From Spongilla lacustris (Eukaryota > Porifera > Demospongiae > Spongillida > Spongillidae): a stretch of DNA of 64,000 nucleotides. Both the position numbers and the translations under genes were made by a program. The notes beneath the pieces are model-generated. The model did no database searches and was not told the DNA's origin. It worked only from the letters and a program-made list of their open reading frames with translations. The stretch is taken from contig OX442420.1 of NCBI GenBank assembly GCA_949361645.1, forward strand, positions 2,076,244 to 2,140,243. The letters run 5' to 3'. Of the stretch, positions 39,239-52,372 are shown one piece after another; the first letter of the stretch is position 1, and every line of letters starts with the position of its first letter.

Positions 39239-39612
39239 TTATGCACGTATCAACTGCTGGTTGTATGTAGCGTTGCAGATTCGCTCCAATGTGCACGGCT
39301 GTGGGCAAGCCGATGTTCCATTCACCTGCATAAAACATATCAGTTATAAAAACAACATATGCCATTCATTTCTGATCACCTCAATCTTACCCACGCAGAA
39401 AAATCTTTACTTATCGCGGAAAGGATATTTCCCATGGCTGTCGAGTTACATGCGCTTCCATTAGGACAATGGTTTATCGTGTCGTTCATGTACCATAGTA
39501 CTCTGCACACTGATGTGATTGTTGAGTCAGTCTGAGTCTGTCGTCTTTGAATAGGATGGCATAAAATACCTCCTATCACGCTGACCACCAGGAGACATAG
39601 AAGGTTAGACAT
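39239..39612 (-). CDS. Small secreted cysteine-rich glycoprotein, subgroup A
   Basis: Exons 39391-39612 and 39239-39325 (102 aa), with a 65-bp phase-0 intron (GTAAGA donor, ATGCAG acceptor). Signal peptide MSNLLCLLVVSVIGGILC. Six mature cysteines and the same sequons as the 9223 gene. Exon 2 has one extra codon, changing CPQC to CPQPC, so the C-x2-C pair becomes C-x3-C. This could alter the local disulfide geometry. The tail is NATYNQQLIRA. Tandem sister of 42780-43146. Confidence 0.78.
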
Positions 39613-39703
39613 GGCGCAGCGCTACCTCTGAAATGCAACTATAAAATTGATTTGGATCAAAGTAGTGAAACGGAAACTATATATACCCTTCACTTAGTAT
39701 AAG

Positions 39704-39713
39704 GGACATCACC
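39704..39713 (-). promoter_or_regulatory. Promoter decamer of the 39612 gene
   Basis: The minus strand reads GGTGATGTCCCTTATACTAA, then a TATATATAG run, about 92 bp upstream of the ATG. Confidence 0.55.
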
Positions 39714-40593
39714 GATGGCTGCATTCGTGTCATAACGCGGTCATACCCCGCAAAGGGAAACTATTATCAGTATGGTTTATATTATGCACTTATATACATA
39801 TGTATAGGGAACTTGGTATATGTATATGAATTCCCATGCACTAATTAGATATAACTAAAACAGAATTTCTCGAAGCCTTACTGGTTTGTGATCTAGCTCA
39901 TTCCAAGTAATTGTCCATTGCGATATAATACTTGCAATGCAGCGAACCTCGTGCACCAGAGATAAAGAAACGCCGCCCGTGATTCATTAACTTTCTAGAT
40001 GCTGAGAGGCCCTTTCGCTTGGTAAATCCCCGCATGCATCATACATTTCATACACAGACTTCGATCACTATAACCTATAACCTCACAATTCAAAGATGCA
40101 TGCATATAGTGTTGTGTTAAAACGCACCGTATATACACATATGGCCCAATTATGCATCCAGCTGCTGCTGCCCTTGTATCAAATAACAACACTGATATAC
40201 AGAATGAGGACGACCTTTTGCTTTCCAACACAAATTTATTGAGCTAAGATAAGTGTATACATGTAAAAGTTTCGTGTCTACCTCCCCTCATCCCGGTATC
40301 CGATTTTTTCAGTGAAATGAAAATCGTGTTTGCAAATGTGCCTACATGCGTTTGTCTTTCCTGCTAATAATTATAGGGTGCAGCGAATGGTGATTAATTG
40401 CATGCTACAATATAATACAATGATGTTAAAAACTTTCCCTAGGCAAAGTATTTAATTAATTAGGAAACATCTCTGTAATTGTTTAGTAATTTCACTATAG
40501 TGATTCTAATAACGCATGTGCACGTCTTGATTTAAATGTATATATACATGTATAATATATAATTATATATATAAATTATAATATATATATATA

Positions 40594-41413
40594 TGGGACA
40601 GTTCACGCGAAAATGATAACTCGCTTTTGTATTTATAATGGTATAAAATTTCCTTATGTTTGAATCGCTCTAACTTCCCAACGGTTTAGGCTATCTACTT
40701 CGTATTTACAACACTTCATACCCCACCATTTCTCTATGGTAAGATACATTTTGGTCTCTCGCACGTGCTCCGTACCAGTACTGCAACGTTTTATACCCCA
40801 CCGGGTTCAAACCCGCCATAACTTTCTGTAGGAGTAATCAAATCGCTTCAAATTCGGTTTGTAGGTAGAGCGGTCCTATACCTATCGACTTGTTTTGTTC
40901 GTTAATTTTTATACCATCCGTTACAGAGATACATTTGAACAAAGTACGTCCACTTTTCCCGCTCGATTCGCGCCAATGATTTTGGCAAACCGCGTCCCGC
41001 TCAATGTATGGGAGGCGGGGATGATAACATTGGCGCGTATCTAGCGGGAAAAAGTGCACGTAGTTTGTTCAACTGTATCTCCGTAACGGATGGCACAAAA
41101 ATTAACGAACAGTACAAATCGATAGGTACAGGATCTCTGTACCTACAAACCGAATTTGAAGCGATTTGATAACTCCTACAGAAAGTTATGGCAGGTTTGA
41201 ACCCGGTGGGGTATAAAACGTTGCAGTACTGGTACGGAGCACGTGCAAGACACCAAAATGTATTCTACCATAGAGAAATGGTGTGGTATGAAGTGTTGTA
41301 AATATGAAGTAGATAGCCTAAACTGTTGGGACGTTATAGTGATTCAAACATAAAGAAATTTTATAACATTATAAATATAAAAGCGAGTTATCATTTTCGC
41401 GTGAACTGTCCCA
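40594..41413. mobile_element. Long foldback element, copy 2 (intact ends)
   Basis: 820-bp near-palindrome with arms of about 400 bp, beginning TGGGACAGTTCACGCGAAAA and ending with the reverse complement (TTTTCGCGTGAACTGTCCCA). TA flanks both ends, consistent with a TA target duplication, though the site is AT-rich. It shares its core with 19708-20486. It is missing from the tandem sister block and from arm A, so the insertion is recent. Confidence 0.85.
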
Positions 41414-42264
41414 TATGTAATATATATATATTACATTTGCTCCATGCATGCATCAGTTCTATCACTTTAATTTACGAAGACAACACTATGTCTAATTATA
41501 TAACTTCCTAATTAAGTCCTCTTGGTGTATATATAGGCTCAACACGTACACTCGTATGACAACAGATCTAGATCCGTGCTTGCATGTAAAACTATCGATC
41601 ACATCGGAGTTGTGCAAGTTGTGCAACTACGGTAGTATAGACGACGCATACGCGATATAACATTACCAATGCCCTATTTTTAAAGTGAGTTAGAGTCCTA
41701 AGCTGCATAACAAGTTTTCATGCGGGTTGTTAGTAAGTTTATTCGACTATTCACGATTACCTTTTTAGCGACCATGCATTTAGTACTATACGGTCAATTT
41801 CAGAATTTGCACGCTTTAGTTGAAATTTAACCGATCGCGATTAGGATTTTCTAGTCGATTCCCGCATTATTCCTCGACACGGGACAATCAAGTACGTGAA
41901 ATACGGTTATATAGTGTTCATAGTATTTTGTGCATGGTTGTTTATATATATAAGTATAATTACAACATTATAATTATGTATATCATATGTATTAATGTGT
42001 ATCATATTAATTATATAATACAATTAATCATAATAAATGTACACTTATACAATTAAAAATGCATACATATGCGCAAGTATTTAAATACTCAGTCAGGCTC
42101 GAAGCTAAATACAGTCCTGGACGTTAATGTTTTTTATACCATATGGACAAATTGGTGGTGGCTTTGGAATATGCCAGGCGATTTGCTATAGGAGGAAAAC
42201 ATGGCCTAACCTCTGCGGACAAAACCAAAGAAAAAAAAAGAAAAAATGTCACATCTACGCTAAA

Positions 42265-42640
42265 TTCCTGTATAAGTTAATGGAAGCAGGTGTGACAAGT
42301 GGATCTGCAGCTCTGGCAGCTGAGGTGCGCAAGCACAATGCTAATGATGCCAAGTGCTCTGAGCTAGGCTGGTCATGTATCCCCATAGCAGTGGAGACTT
42401 ATGGGTGCTTGGGTGCAGAAGCCATGCAAATGTTATCACGCCTGGCCTCTCGCCTAGCCACCAGGGGAAATTGCTCGAAGTCCCACCTACCTGTCTATTG
42501 TATGGCAGGCTTACCTTGACTTTAATACGAGCCAACGCACGGTCACTCCTGTCTCGAGCAGGATCATCTGTGGAAGATCCATAGAACTTCTTGTAATATT
42601 AGTCCTTTTGTTTGTAATGTATATGTGTATCATGTATATA
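42265..42640 (+). pseudogene. 3' end of an RLE-type retrotransposon
   Basis: Reads YKLMEAGVTSGSAALAAEVR, then CSELGWSCIPIAVETYG and LSRLASRLATR. After a one-base shift it continues LYGRLTLTLIRANARSLLSR. It is 5'-truncated, lacking the RT and zinc finger. It is close to the 5599-6204 minus copy but a distinct subfamily. Confidence 0.65.
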
Positions 42641-42779
42641 ATTATTATCATTATTTTTTATAACATGATAGACAAATAATAATAATTATCAGTATAGCCG
42701 GAAATACAAAGTGTAATTTAATACAACGCTTTGAATGCAAAAAGAGAACGACCTGCCAGTCTGCCACAGACAGAACAAA

Positions 42780-43146
42780 TTATGCACGTATCAACTGCTG
42801 GTTGTGTGTAGCGTTGCAGATTCGCTCCAATGTGCACTGTGGGCAAGCCGATGTTCCATTCACCTGCATAAAACATATCAGTTATAAAAACAATGCCATA
42901 CATTTCTGATCACCACAATCTTACCCATGCAGAAAAATCTTTAATTATCGTGGAAAGGATATTTCCCATGGCTGTCGAGTTACATGCGCTTCCATTAGGA
43001 CAATGGTTTATCGTGTCGTTCATGTACCATAGTACTCTGCATACTGATGTGATGGTTGAATCAGTCTGAGTCTGTCGTCTTTGAATAGGATGGCATATAA
43101 TACCTCCTATCACGCTGACCACCAGGAGACATAGAAGTTTAGACAT
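42780..43146 (-). CDS. Small secreted cysteine-rich glycoprotein, subgroup A
   Basis: Exons 42925-43146 and 42780-42863 (101 aa), with a 61-bp phase-0 intron (GTAAGA donor, ATGCAG acceptor). Nearly the same protein as the 9223 gene. Differences include ILSTIIKDF instead of ILSAISKDF and NATHNQQ instead of NATYNRQ. All six cysteines and sequons are kept, with C-x2-C in exon 2. Tandem sister of 39239-39612. Keeping the frame across three copies, while noncoding flanks carry indels, suggests selection. Confidence 0.8.
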
Positions 43147-43237
43147 GGCGCAGTGCTACCTCTGAAATGCAACTATAAAATTGATTTGGATCAAAGTAGT
43201 GAAAATGAAACTATATATACCCTTCACTTAGTATAAG

Positions 43238-43247
43238 GGACATCACC
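43238..43247 (-). promoter_or_regulatory. Promoter decamer of the 43146 gene
   Basis: The minus strand reads GGTGATGTCCCTTATACTAA, followed downstream by TATATATAG, about 92 bp from the ATG. Confidence 0.55.
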
Positions 43248-44448
43248 GATGGCTGTATTCGTGTCATAACGTGGTCATACCCTGCGAAGGGAAACTATTA
43301 TCAGTATGGTTTATATTATGCACTTACATATAGGGAACTTGGTATATGAATTCCCATGCACTAATTAGATATAACTAAAACAGAATTTCTCGAAGCCTTA
43401 CTGGTTTGTGATCTAGCTCATTCCAAGTAATTGTCCATTGCGATATAATACTTGCAATGCAGCGAACCTCGTGCACCAGAGATAAAGAAACGCCGCCCGT
43501 GATTCATTAACTTTCTAGATACTGAGAGGCCCTTTCGCTTGGTAAATACCCGCATGCATTTTACATTTCATGCACAGGCTTCGATCACTATAACCTATAA
43601 CCTCATAATTCAAAGATGCATGCATAGTGTGTATTAACACACCACCGTACGTGTTGACCAAAAGGACTTAATCAGGAGGTTATATAATTAGACATAGTGA
43701 TAGATGCCGCATGCATGGAGCAAAAGTAATATTAATTAAAATGTGCACATGCGTTATTAGAATCACTATAGTGAAATGATTAAACAATTATAGAGATGTT
43801 TCCTAATTAATTAAATACTTTGCCTAGGGAAAGTTTTTAACATCATTGTATTATATTGTAGCATGCAATTAATCACCATTCGCTGCACCCTATAATTAAT
43901 AGCAGGAAAGACAAACGCATATAGGCACATTTGCAAACACGATCAAGACGATTTTCATTTCACTGAGGAAATCGGTAGACACAAAACATTTACATGTATA
44001 AACACTTATCTTAGCTCAATAAATTTGTGTTGACTGTATGACAACACATTTAGATCCGTGCTTGCATGTAAACATCGGAGTTGTGCAAGATATACTACGT
44101 ACGGTACTAAAGTATAAACGACATGCATACGCGATATAACAATGCCCTTTTTTAAAAGTGAGTTAGATTCCTAAGCTGCATAACAAGTTTTCATGCGGGT
44201 TGTTAGTAAGTTTATTTGACTATTCACGATTACTATTTTGGCGACCATGCATTTAGTACTATACGGTCAATTTCAGAATTTGCATGCACGCTTTAGTTGA
44301 AATTTAATCAATCGCGATTAGGTTTTTCTTAGTCGATTCCCGCATTATCCCTCGAACCGTGACAATTAATAGTAAGTTACAAATAGGGTTAGAGTGTACA
44401 TGTTCATAATGTAGTATTTTGTGCATGGTTGTTTGTATATAATTATAA

Positions 44449-46110
44449 TTATTGGCACCCACTTGGCCAGATCACTTCTGAATCCACAGTGCAGCGAGGT
44501 GATTGCATTAGTGCTCCACAAGCTGGTAGCAAGCATGGAAGCTGACAATGAATGCTTTGACCTCCTCCTTCAAGCCTGGTATCTAGATGACGGAGCCCTG
44601 GCTGGTAGCCACCCAGCTGTGCTGTGGGCTCTGCATTTGCCTCCATGGATACTTGGCCAAGTGCGAGTTATTCAGTAGAATGGGTAACACCTTGTTTCCA
44701 CCTGATGTGAGGTGTTCACTCTTGCCCAATTTGGATATCCTTGGGGCACCAATCGGTGATTACTTGCACTGTTCTAAGTTTATTGCTGGTAAGTGTGCAG
44801 AGTCCAGGAAGTTGCTGTCTGGGCTGGTGGATGTGGCTGCAGTCGATCTCCAGGTAGCAGTTACCTTGTTGCGCATGTGTGGTAGCTTCTGCAGGATGGT
44901 CGACATAGCAAAGGTCACACCACCCAGCCTAGCCTCAGATGCTCTGAGGTCCTTTGATGAGGAGGTCCAACAGTGCTTTGCACTATGCACAGCCATTGAA
45001 GTTCCCAATGGGCCATGGTGTCAGGCACAGCTCGGACTGAAATTTGGTGGTCTAGGCCTTCACCCTGTCTTGCATCATGCTGCTGCCTTCATTGCATCCC
45101 TATCATCCTCTGGCTTTGGCAGTGCTGACAGAATCCATCTTCAACAGGCAGTAGTGGCATTTAACTCCAAGGTCTCCCTTGTCAATACCATCTCAGTTAT
45201 TTCCGTTCTGGCCTCTCCCACTCCTACCCAGAAGGTTTTGTCTGGAATGATCGAGGACCAACTTTTCTCCACCTTGTTGGAGTCTTCCTCTCACGCCAAC
45301 AGAGCTCGTCTCCTGTCAGTGGCAGCCCCTCATTCTTCCTCTTGGCTATCAGTGGTCCCTTCACCTGGTTTGGGCTTGCACCTTGAGTCCAATGAGTACC
45401 AGATGGCCATAAAGTGGTGGCTGGGACTGGACACTTCAGGTCGATCTATATGTGTCCATTCAGCCCCAATACTGCCCTTGATCCTCTTGGTCATCATGCT
45501 GTGACTTGCAGACATGGAGGAAATGTTGTAATACTCTTGCAGGATGAGATCTTTGACCTCTGCCGTTATGCCCACCTAAGTGTTAGATTGGAGAAAGACA
45601 ATGGCCTCACTAGAGACCTTGATCACACCAGACCTGCTGACATTCTCATTGCCGGATGGGACAGAGGCAAACCTGCTGCACTGGACATCACCATCACATC
45701 AACTCTCTGCCCGGCCATCTTAGGTGAGTCATGTCACCAAACTGGTGCAGCAGTCCTTGCAGCAGAGGCCCATAAACTACACTCCAATGGACCCAAATGC
45801 CAGGAGTTAGGTTGGTCCTGCATTTCATTGGCAGTGGAGACATATGGAAATTGGGGCAAAGAAGCCCATATTACCATCTCCAGGCTGGCATCTCACTTGG
45901 CTATTCACTAGTCATCCCCCAAGTCATCAATGGTGGCTGAGATTTATGGGCGATTGAATATGACCCTGGTCCGGTCCATCGCCAGAGCCATCCTGGCCAG
46001 GGAGCTCCCACCCTCCTAACTGTTTGTTTGTGTTTGGTGTAATGTAAATTATGTATTTATCAAATAATAATATATATATGATTATGTGTTTTATACTGTT
46101 GTATTATTAT
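44449..46110 (+). mobile_element. Old RLE-type non-LTR retrotransposon fragment (arm B copy)
   Basis: Uninterrupted version of the element at 5510-7850. It begins inside the RT (HKLVASMEADNECFDLL, then WYLDDGALAG with an intact YLDD catalytic motif), frameshifts near 44640, then has a long open frame (44660-45504: KCELFSRMGNTLFPPDV...). It shifts again into DPLGHHAVTC, TRPADILI...WDRGKP and LDITIT (45480-45911), with the end GRLN-TLVRS-ARAILAR to 46018. RNA copying and endonuclease nicking are the family roles; this copy is dead by truncation and frameshifts. Confidence 0.78.
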
Positions 46111-48139
46111 AATATTATTATTGTATTAATGTGTATCATAATAATTATATAATACAATTAATTGTAATATATGTGCTCATATTAATTAACATACATACAT
46201 ATGCGCATGTCAGTATTCAAGTTAAATGCTCAGATTCGAACATAAATACAGTCCTGGACGTTAATGTTTTCATACCATACAAATTGGTGGTGGATTTGGA
46301 ATATGCCAGGCGATTTGCTATCCGAGACAAACATGGCCTAACCTCTGTGGGCAAAATATATATATATATATATATATATAATTATAATTATATATATATA
46401 TAGACACCCTTCTAAAATTCTCAAATCAAAGACCATGCAGGTGAACCCCCATCCGCCTACGAACACGCCCATTTTCGATCACACCCCACAAAATCATTTC
46501 AGAATCGACAATGGATACTACACATTATAGTATTGCCTCATTGCAGGTTTCTGTTGTAGATGTTAAAACGTTGTCGCTTCGAATTCATCGATTGCAGTTG
46601 GAGACGCTGTTTCACTTGTACCTTATAATTACGCGATACGTATCCAAAGAAAGGTTTGTGGTACTGAACGGCACGCATTATCGCTTATATGATTCGGGGA
46701 AGTACTCGTTTGAACAAGAGCACTGCTGACTGTGACGTGAGCTCTTAACAGCATAGTAACGTGCATTCGTGGCTTACTAGCTAATGTTAGTACTGATAGC
46801 CTTTATCTTTATATTGCTTTGCGACGCTTCGATTGTTGTACTAATAAATTGCTCAGTGGTACTGTTTAAAGGCAACGCCCACGAACCGTGTCTCATGCAG
46901 TGACGTTATAATATGCTCTCCACGAGAAATAACGTAGAATTGCACTAGATAGACAGTGAAAACCGATTTTTTTTGAACGAATTGGACACCCATGAACACT
47001 ACAAACAGTATGACTCCGTTATTATGTTGTTGTGGTGCAACATAAAGTGCATACAAAATAAATTCAGAAAAGTGATGAAAATTCCTTTTTGCAAAGACCC
47101 CCTCCCCCCCCCCCCCCCCCCCCCCACACACACACAACTAACTTTGATACTTTTTACCTAGACCTCCTGAAAAATATAATAGCATATTCGTGGTGCTCTC
47201 AATGAGCTCTTAAAAGTTGGGGGTGGGGGGGGGGGGGGGGGGTCTTCCACTAATAATTATAATGCCTGGTCTCATCCATACTTAGTGTATCGCCTACCTG
47301 CTGTGCATCTGTTAGCTATTCCATGATTTATGCAATTTCATGTATGTACATCATCCATGTGTATTGTTCTCACGCGCACTTCTCATACATATCAGTTTCC
47401 ACATTACACACATTAAACAATCATTACGTCAGAAGAAGCCGCAAGAATTAAAGTGTACCATGCATCAAAGAGGCCTGCGATCAAATCAACACATGCACAT
47501 AAACATTGTCATTCTTCTCAGGACCCCGGTAGGTTGCTTAGCAATATCGCGTGCCGACATGGAGGATGAAGCCGCATGGGGTCAATTAAGCAAAATATGT
47601 ACATACATGTAGGTGTAAGCTCACATATGCACCATTATACGTTATTTTGCGGGACTGGTGCTTTTTGATCAGGCAATTAACGTACTCCTACATTCTAAGC
47701 TCATGAAAGCATACCTGTGCATGCGCTTTAATTTGAATGTACGACCCCCTATATAAGCTTTTAAACGGAAAACATATATCTGCATGAACAACAGGATTCA
47801 TCGAATAGGTATGTCTAAAATTCCTCGACAACCTGATGCACTGTGCTGAAGGGATAATTCTCTAATGGATGCAAGGGAAATTTTGCATGCAACTCTACAC
47901 CAATTTTCCCTTCGCCTAAAGAATATTTTTTTCCCAGGAATCTGTGACGTCCAACGTAAAGTAGTTTGATGTTCGCTAATTTGGTCGTCTAGCTGCATTG
48001 AATTCACAGGCAACGCCAGGTCTACTGTAATGCGTGGCGTAGCTTCCGCAGACAAGGGTGACAAGTGTAATGCCAACATACACCTACATTGATACCAGGT
48101 TTTTATACAAGGAGTGCAGAACACTGCGCAAGCGCAGTA
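46111..48139. other. Duplicated noncoding stretch of arm B
   Basis: Partner of 3241-5280. It contains AT runs (46358-46402), a C tract near 47101-47123 and a G tract near 47220-47242. The short VVDLEYARRFAIRDKHGLTS frame (46285-46350) is seen in all three copies, but I cannot name it. Confidence 0.45.
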
Positions 48140-48490
48140 AATGGAATCCATTACACTACTAAGTCTACTTATACTCATCATCATAGGAGGCATTACATGT
48201 ACATGTATATGTCACCCTTATCGACGACGACAGGAACATGCCATGACACCACGCGTCAGTGTACACAATACTGTAGTACATACATGTATACGTGAACGAC
48301 ACGATAAAGCATTGTCCTACTGGAAGCGCGATAAAAACAGATTTTTCTGACATGGACTGCTGTTGTTTGATGATTGATGTTGAGCGTGTCTGCAGTGCAT
48401 CAAATCTATTAATTCCAATTGCACATAATTTCAGTGGAGCAATTCTGTAACACTACGAAAGCAACTTGTTCTACTGTTCTGTCTGTAAAC
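48140..48490 (+). pseudogene. Relic of the Cys-rich gene family
   Basis: Keeps ITLLSLLILIIIGGIT (signal-peptide core), CHPYRRRQ and the AACGACACGATAAAGCATTG word, then a frame-shifted exon 2 (GCGTGTCTGCAGTGCATC). Partner of 2815-3240 without the triplication. Confidence 0.65.
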
Positions 48491-48726
48491 TGCATGTGTA
48501 AACTGAAAGTGAAAATCGCAATAGCAATGAAGTATGTTCAGATTCCTATATCGAATCTTTTAACCCAATGTTACCATGCAGTGTCATCACCTTATAGACT
48601 TTTTGGCTTGTGCATTGTGTAAGCTCTATTCGATCAGTTCTGATTATGCGCAATGGGTGGCTATAGAATTAATAACCGTTGGTTCATGTATATGAGTGGC
48701 AACGCATTTGCGGTTTGCTTTTACAT

Positions 48727-48903
48727 TAAAGATCGGCATACACAGGGCGACTTCCTGCCGACTTGTCGCATGCAACTCGAATGAATATGGGTAAAAGTTC
48801 ATTAATTGTTTAGTTTACTGACGGATTGCGGAACATTTATCCATATTCATTTGAGTTGCATGCGACAAATCGACTAGAAGTCGCCCCGTGTATGCCGGCC
48901 TTT
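48727..48903. mobile_element. Small palindromic MITE private to arm B
   Basis: The ends AAAGATCGGCATACACAGGG and CCCGTGTATGCCGGCCTTT are inverted repeats, with arms of about 75 bp. Arm A (near 2530) keeps the empty sequence GTCTAAAGGTAAAAGC. Confidence 0.75.
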
Positions 48904-49381
48904 AGACATCGGAATATGCATGGCGTGCCATGCAACAATACATCAAGTCCCAGCTGCAGCAGTATTTTATTCAGCATTTCTCATATACATGATTGTCGTG
49001 AACGCTGACAAATTTATACGCGTACGTATTTGTGGCAAATCCTTCTTTTTCATTCTTTTTTGTGTTTCTTTCAGCTGCATGGCTACTTGTAGATTGTTTA
49101 ACAGAGAAAATTTAATTCATCGGTATACTGAACTGTTTATATATTGTGTATACCATCATACGTATTGTTCATATTTTTGTAAGGTGAAATTTACGCTCTG
49201 CCTTCTAGTTTGGGAAGTTTCAACGCCCTACTACATATACCTGGCCTCTTAGTCAATCTGATGATTAAACAGATCTGAGGGATCCTGCATGGAAGCTAAG
49301 ACAAATCACATGCATTTCCTGGTTAACCAATACATTGTATGTGCATCGATGAACATACTACAAAGGAGAATTACATGTAAA

Positions 49382-50094
49382 ATGGCTACCAACAGCATGA
49401 CACTAAAAAATGGCGCACAAGTCATGTGATGCATTTATGATTCAGTCTAGTATAGCATAGCATTGGCGGATTTAGAACTCAATATTACATAAGGTTCTTA
49501 TAATATCCAATACTTAATACCAATATATAACGCAATGCACCGCAATTTTGCAAGAGTATGACAATTAAAGACCTATAATGGTTCTATAGCGCTATTTAAA
49601 ACAAGAGCGTGTATAGTTGTCTTGAAACATTACACTGGGCCAAATGTTACGTTCTCGAAACTGATCAAAATCGTCTTAGGCATTCACTCGCCCGTATACC
49701 ACACTCAAATATGACGGGCAATTCCTAAAATGGATTCTATTTGACACTACCGGTAGTTGTCCAGTTACACAAACGGTTGTCCCGTTATGTAACCGGCTGT
49801 CACCGGCTATCCTGATGTGTAACCCGGCGCGGGTTTCATATCACAACACAGGCTCGGTGTTTTATTGCATAACAACCGGCCATTTTGATGTATGATGTCA
49901 CAGCTGGTACTTTCAAATACACGTGTACATTTTATAGGAAGCTGTTCTGTCAGACCGAGAATATGAAATAGTAAAAAAAGAATTACCATGTAAAAGATTC
50001 AATACTGGACCTGATTGTCGTAGCTAAACGCTCTCTAGAACGCAACTCTCAAACCAATTATTTTAATAATACATGTCAAATAAATAACGTAAGT
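49382..50094. other. Unique region, no gene recognised
   Basis: Short GTAACCGG-type repeats near 49745-49830. No coding feature. Confidence 0.4.
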
Positions 50095-51850
50095 ACTCAC
50101 ATACATGTAGAATCAGAATAAAAATCTAAACATCATTCAAAGGAGGGGAGAGGGTTGGAGGCAAAGTTCCCAAAATAGATGTAGCATTCCCCGTCTGAAG
50201 GGCCACTGAAAACTTTTGCAGGAGGTATGCTAAAGAGCTTTTGTCACCAGTGGTGTTCACAATGCGGCGACCCAAGTCTGTCAAAAATGACGTGGAGCGA
50301 GGGCCGCACACTCCAGTAGTTTCAAAGGCAAAAGGTGTGAAGGAATGGTACAAATGGGAGGTGAGGTAACTGTACTTCTTGATCTTTGTCTGCTCTGCCT
50401 GGTTTGCTGCTGCACACACTTCAGAGGCTGCGATGGAAGGATGGGAAGGGGTGAAAGTGTCTACACAGGTTGCATCCCAGACCAATAATCTGCCATTTGA
50501 CCAAGGAACCAATGTGATTCTATCATTGAGACCAGTGGGCTCTAGCCGAGAAGGAACATTGGCAAAAGATAAAGCCCTATACACAATGTCATTAAGCATG
50601 GCATGGTGGAAGTGACACCCAGTACTAAAATGACAACTGAACCTGTGCATGCCGAGTGTGTCCACATTTGCTCCACAGTGATAACAAAGGTGAGGGATGC
50701 AAAGTGGGGTTCCCAGATGAAGGCCAATGGCTATGCGAATAGTGTTATCATCCATGCAAAGACCCAGGGAAGTAACTGGTAGAGTGTGCAACAAAGAACC
50801 AGATTCCTTTTTAGAGGCAGATAAATGCTTTGCCTTGGACAAAGGATCAGGGGCAGTGGCCAAGAGTTCAGCTGCAATATAGATCCCACGATTTCTGTTG
50901 ATATGACATAGGGCCAGAAGGAGGAGATTCATTGATCTGTGTACCATTCAGTGACGGCAGAATCACAAAGGGGGAGTGGTGACTCCTGGAAATGAGGTGG
51001 TCATGCTGACGGAGCATAGTGAACAGCACTCCTTATTTCAAGGCCTCCAGACTTCACAGGCAGTGAGGCTTGCAACCATGCACGATCATCATAGGTGTTT
51101 GTTATATAACTTAATATGTTCTGCAGTTCATTGTCATAAAGGTGGAGACTTGGTGACAGGAAACAAGGTGATGTCCTTAAGAGGTAGATTAATTTAGAAA
51201 TTGCAAATGCATTACGGAGCAGTAAGAGGCTGTCATGAGTACAAAGGTATTTGAGCCTCTCCACCATTACGTGCAAGAGGGCTGTCTTGTCACAAATGGA
51301 CAAAGAAATAGACTCCACATTCCCAAGAGGTGAACCCAAAAGTGTGGCACTCTGTGGTTCAACCACAAGGGCATCAGGCATTTGAGAAAGGATGGAGGAC
51401 CTGGATGAATGATCATTGGTAATGATTTCAGATTTTTTGTGGTTCAGTACAAGATCTAGCTCTCCAGCCTCACATTCAATAAGAGCATAATCATGCTGAA
51501 CATCTTCCAATGTGCCTCCAACAGTTAAATTATCAATGCAGCCTATGCATAATTCTGACATCAGGTGACAAACAACATGGTGGATTGAGAGGCAGAAAAG
51601 CAGAGATCCCTAAGGGTCTCCTTGCTGAACTCCTTCTGAAGACTGGGTGATCTTATCAGCCCAGAAAAGGAGGGAAGAGGATGAATACACAGAATGTGGA
51701 ATAGCGTTGGAACCAAATCTCTCACTTCTGTCAACATTTTGTCACGTCGAACTGAATTAAATGCATTCTTGAAATCTAGCTTCATGACAACATGGTCAGC
51801 AATTAGAGTGCAGAAAGTTTGGCAGTATGAATGGCGGGTTCCGCCCCCCC
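50095..51850 (-). mobile_element. RLE-type non-LTR retrotransposon, 5'-truncated and mutated
   Basis: Minus-strand order: RT palm A (VVMKLDFKNAFNSVRRDKML, near 51790-51725); a frame change; GVQQGDP followed by a stop where family members have Leu (near 51617); palm C degraded to CIDNLTVGG (the usual YLDD is changed); LNHKKSEIIT; a stretch to 51001; then an 822-bp open frame (50947-50126). That last frame has a finger (CYHCGANVDTLGMHRFSC), an endonuclease-like core (NDRITLVPWSNGRLLVWDAT) and the end TGDKSSLAYLLQKFSVALQ to PPLNDV. The wording of the RT motifs resembles HERO-like elements of the R2 group. It is inactive because of the stop and lost catalytic residues. Confidence 0.78.
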
Positions 51851-52372
51851 CCCCTCTTTTGATGCCATAACCTAGTTATCTTTGATTGAAAACTGAATCA
51901 TTCAGTTATATAATACTGACATTCACTGATAATATAAGAGCAGCAGAAACATAAATACTTGTACTACTGCATGCAGTAGCGAGAAAACAGCTAGATGTTA
52001 CTAAGTTACTATTCCACTTTGATCTGCAATTCTGGTGAACACTTTTGCCGTTCTTCGTGCAGACTGCATGTAATCACTTCAGAAAGTATCACATTGTATC
52101 ATTTAGGAGCCATCATTGATATGCATGCATGCCGGCAAATACAGTTCACCTAGATATTCTTCCTGATAGGGAAGATAGTCATCATACTCTTCAAAATATT
52201 AATCACTTCCTCGTTGCATTCCGTTCCTATGATACGACTGCTGGATCAATGAAATTAATTGCCACAGTAAATGGCCCACAGACATGTGCATGTTCCTTTC
52301 TGCATCTGAACATCAACAGAAAATTGTTTTGTTGTGTTGAAGTAGGGCACTTATAAGCTCCAGGGTAGACTT
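51851..52372. other. Unique region up to the gap
   Basis: A frame at 52129-52356 is open to the gap edge but has no recognisable motif. Confidence 0.4.

Larger units (their letters stand above)
39170..44400 (-). repeat. Tandem duplication of the gene-bearing part of P
   Basis: 39170-41940 and 42660-44400 are direct repeats. Both start near ATAGACAAATAATAATTAT, contain a gene on the minus strand, then share the 43280-43620-like and 44050-44310-like blocks. Between them (41940-42265) is a third copy of the 5030-5280 sequence. Confidence 0.8.
35862..49381 (-). repeat. Segment P, second (inverted) arm
   Basis: Reverse-complement partner of 2047-13725. It lacks the hAT MITE (6483-7105), the 5283 fragment and the 12931-13682 retroelement. 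It gained a foldback (40594-41413), a small MITE (48727-48903) and a tandem duplication of the gene-bearing part. Block T at 35700-35858 is in direct rather than inverted orientation relative to 14038-14200. Confidence 0.85.
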
